Source of the DNA: Oleiphilaceae bacterium
GTDB taxonomy: Bacteria; Pseudomonadota; Gammaproteobacteria; Pseudomonadales; Oleiphilaceae
Direction of reading: 5' to 3'
Length of the DNA: 34,224 nt
NCBI GenBank assembly: GCA_018334495.1
Contig: JAGXLV010000026.1
Span: forward strand, 1 to 34,224
In this document: positions 33,382 through 34,224 of the stretch, in pieces
Layout: each line of letters begins with the position of its first letter
How positions within the stretch are numbered: the first letter of the stretch is position 1
The notes under the pieces: generated by a model
Databases searched by the model: none
Seen by the model: only the letters and a program-made list of their open reading frames with translations
What the model was told of the DNA's origin: nothing
Position numbers and translations under genes: made by a program

Positions 33382-34224
33382 ATGGCATTGGCCCGGTCAT
33401 CCCAACCCGTGGAAGAGCTTCGCCAGGCAGTGATCCCGATGCAGGGCGAGGCGCAGGATTACGACAGATTGCTTGAGCTGTGCCAGGACAGGTCCTTCAT
33501 CATGATGGGCGAAGCCAGCCATGGCAGCCATGAGTTCTATCAGGCCAGGGTGGATATCACCAAGCGCCTGATTCAGGAACAGGGCCTGAACGCCATTGCG
33601 GTAGAGGCGGACTGGCCTGCGGCCTATCGCATTAATCGTTATGTCCGAGGCCTGAGTGAGGACGAGACCGTTGAACAGGCACTGGGGGATTTCCACCGTT
33701 TTCCCCTGTGGATGTGGCGCAACACCGTGATCCACGACTTTGTGCAATGGCTGCGGGATTACAACCAGGGTCGCAGTTTCGAGAGCCAGGTCGGATTTTA
33801 TGGCCTGGATATGTACAGCATGTACGACTCCATTGCCTGCGTACTCGACTATCTGGACGAAGTTGATCCGGAGGCGGCAGAGCAGGCCCGGGCCGGTTAC
33901 AGCTGTCTTGATGATACTCAGGATGAGCAGGCCTACGGTTTCGGGGTCATGCTGGGCAACCGGCCGTCCTGCGAGGACGAGGCGCTTCAGCAGCTGATGC
34001 AGCTCAGCGAAAATGCCCTGGAATACGTCAAACGCAATGGCATGCTGGCGCAGGACGAGCAATTCCAGGCCGAGCAGAACGCCCGCCTGGTCCGCAGTGC
34101 CGAGCGTTATTACCGCACCATGTTCACCGGCCGTGTCAGCACATGGAACCTGCGCGACCGCCACATGAGTGACACGCTGGAGGCCCTCTGGCAGCACCTG
34201 AACCGCCGTAACAGCAGCCAGACC
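33382..34224 (+). CDS. Erythromycin esterase-family protein, N-terminal part
   Basis: Gene cut by the right edge; 281 codons are present without a stop. The ATG at 33382 is preceded by AGGAGG at five bases, an excellent ribosome binding site. Visible family segments are FIMMGEASHGSHEFYQ (E44, H47 and H50 region, near the active site in EreA/EreC relatives), AVEADWPAAYRINRYVRG and VGFYGLDMYSMYDSI. Known members hydrolyse the macrolide lactone ring, but most family members in environmental bacteria have no shown link to resistance, so the natural substrate is unknown. It has its own 157-base upstream region after pqiC. A large antisense frame over it is a shadow. Confidence 0.88.
   Translation, partial: MALARSSQPVEELRQAVIPMQGEAQDYDRLLELCQDRSFIMMGEASHGSHEFYQARVDITKRLIQEQGLNAIAVEADWPAAYRINRYVRGLSEDETVEQALGDFHRFPLWMWRNTVIHDFVQWLRDYNQGRSFESQVGFYGLDMYSMYDSIACVLDYLDEVDPEAAEQARAGYSCLDDTQDEQAYGFGVMLGNRPSCEDEALQQLMQLSENALEYVKRNGMLAQDEQFQAEQNARLVRSAERYYRTMFTGRVSTWNLRDRHMSDTLEALWQHLNRRNSSQT

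Noticed and set aside
33397..34197. Minus-strand open frame of 266 codons at the right end
   Set aside because: The plus-strand frame from 33382 encodes a recognisable erythromycin-esterase-family protein with an AGGAGG site, so the antisense frame is spurious.
1..34224. CRISPR arrays, tRNA or rRNA genes, insertion sequences, prophage
   Set aside because: I saw no regularly spaced repeats, no cloverleaf or ribosomal sequences and no transposase or phage structural genes; the only recombinase trace is the solo domain near 27.8 kb.

Overview
This window reads as the chromosome of a marine gammaproteobacterium related to Pseudomonas, most likely Marinobacter or a close relative. The basis is gene order and protein similarity recalled from memory, not a search. 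The Chp chemosensory cluster (pilGHIJK-chpA) sits divergently from gshB-tonB-yqgE-ruvX-pyrR-pyrB-pyrC', an arrangement typical of the Pseudomonas/Marinobacter group. The DNA is moderately GC-rich and densely coding. I see no rRNA, tRNA, CRISPR array, prophage or insertion sequence.

Layout. 1-4678 (minus): type IV pilus chemosensory genes pilG, pilH, pilI, pilJ, pilK and the cut-off start of chpA, which control twitching and surface sensing. 4969-10739 (plus): glutathione synthetase, a TonB3-like protein, YqgE, RuvX, then pyrR, aspartate carbamoyltransferase and its catalytically dead dihydroorotase-like partner. 10779-16262 (minus): HU, PEP carboxykinase, Hsp33, Hsp15, a YrfG-type nucleotidase, a small membrane protein and MutM. 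16580-17758 (plus): a DesA-type acyl-lipid desaturase, convergent with rsmD and sharing a two-way terminator with it. 18567-22445 (plus): ftsY-ftsE-ftsX-rpoH, the classic SRP receptor / divisome ABC / heat-shock sigma cluster. 22586-24277 (plus): a tartronate semialdehyde reductase and hydroxypyruvate isomerase pair. 24408-26532 (plus): an OmpR-type two-component system. 26576-28363: an orphan small protein, greB with a terminator-bearing leader, a stand-alone integrase core-binding domain and an acyl-CoA-binding protein. 28484-33224 (plus): an MFS transporter, then two one-domain PqiA proteins, PqiB and PqiC (a lipid-transport MCE system). 33382-end: the start of an erythromycin-esterase-family protein, cut by the window edge.

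Most of the window is conserved core genome and I did not find a large undescribed system. The least explained places are: the greB leader, where a 23-residue hydrophobic ORF is followed by an intrinsic terminator 20 bases before greB; the solo integrase N-terminal domain; an FtsY with a predicted membrane-spanning N terminus; and a clean inverted repeat in front of the desaturase that looks like an operator. Many starts were moved inward from the longest reading frame on the basis of Shine-Dalgarno sequences and family N termini, and these choices are stated per gene.
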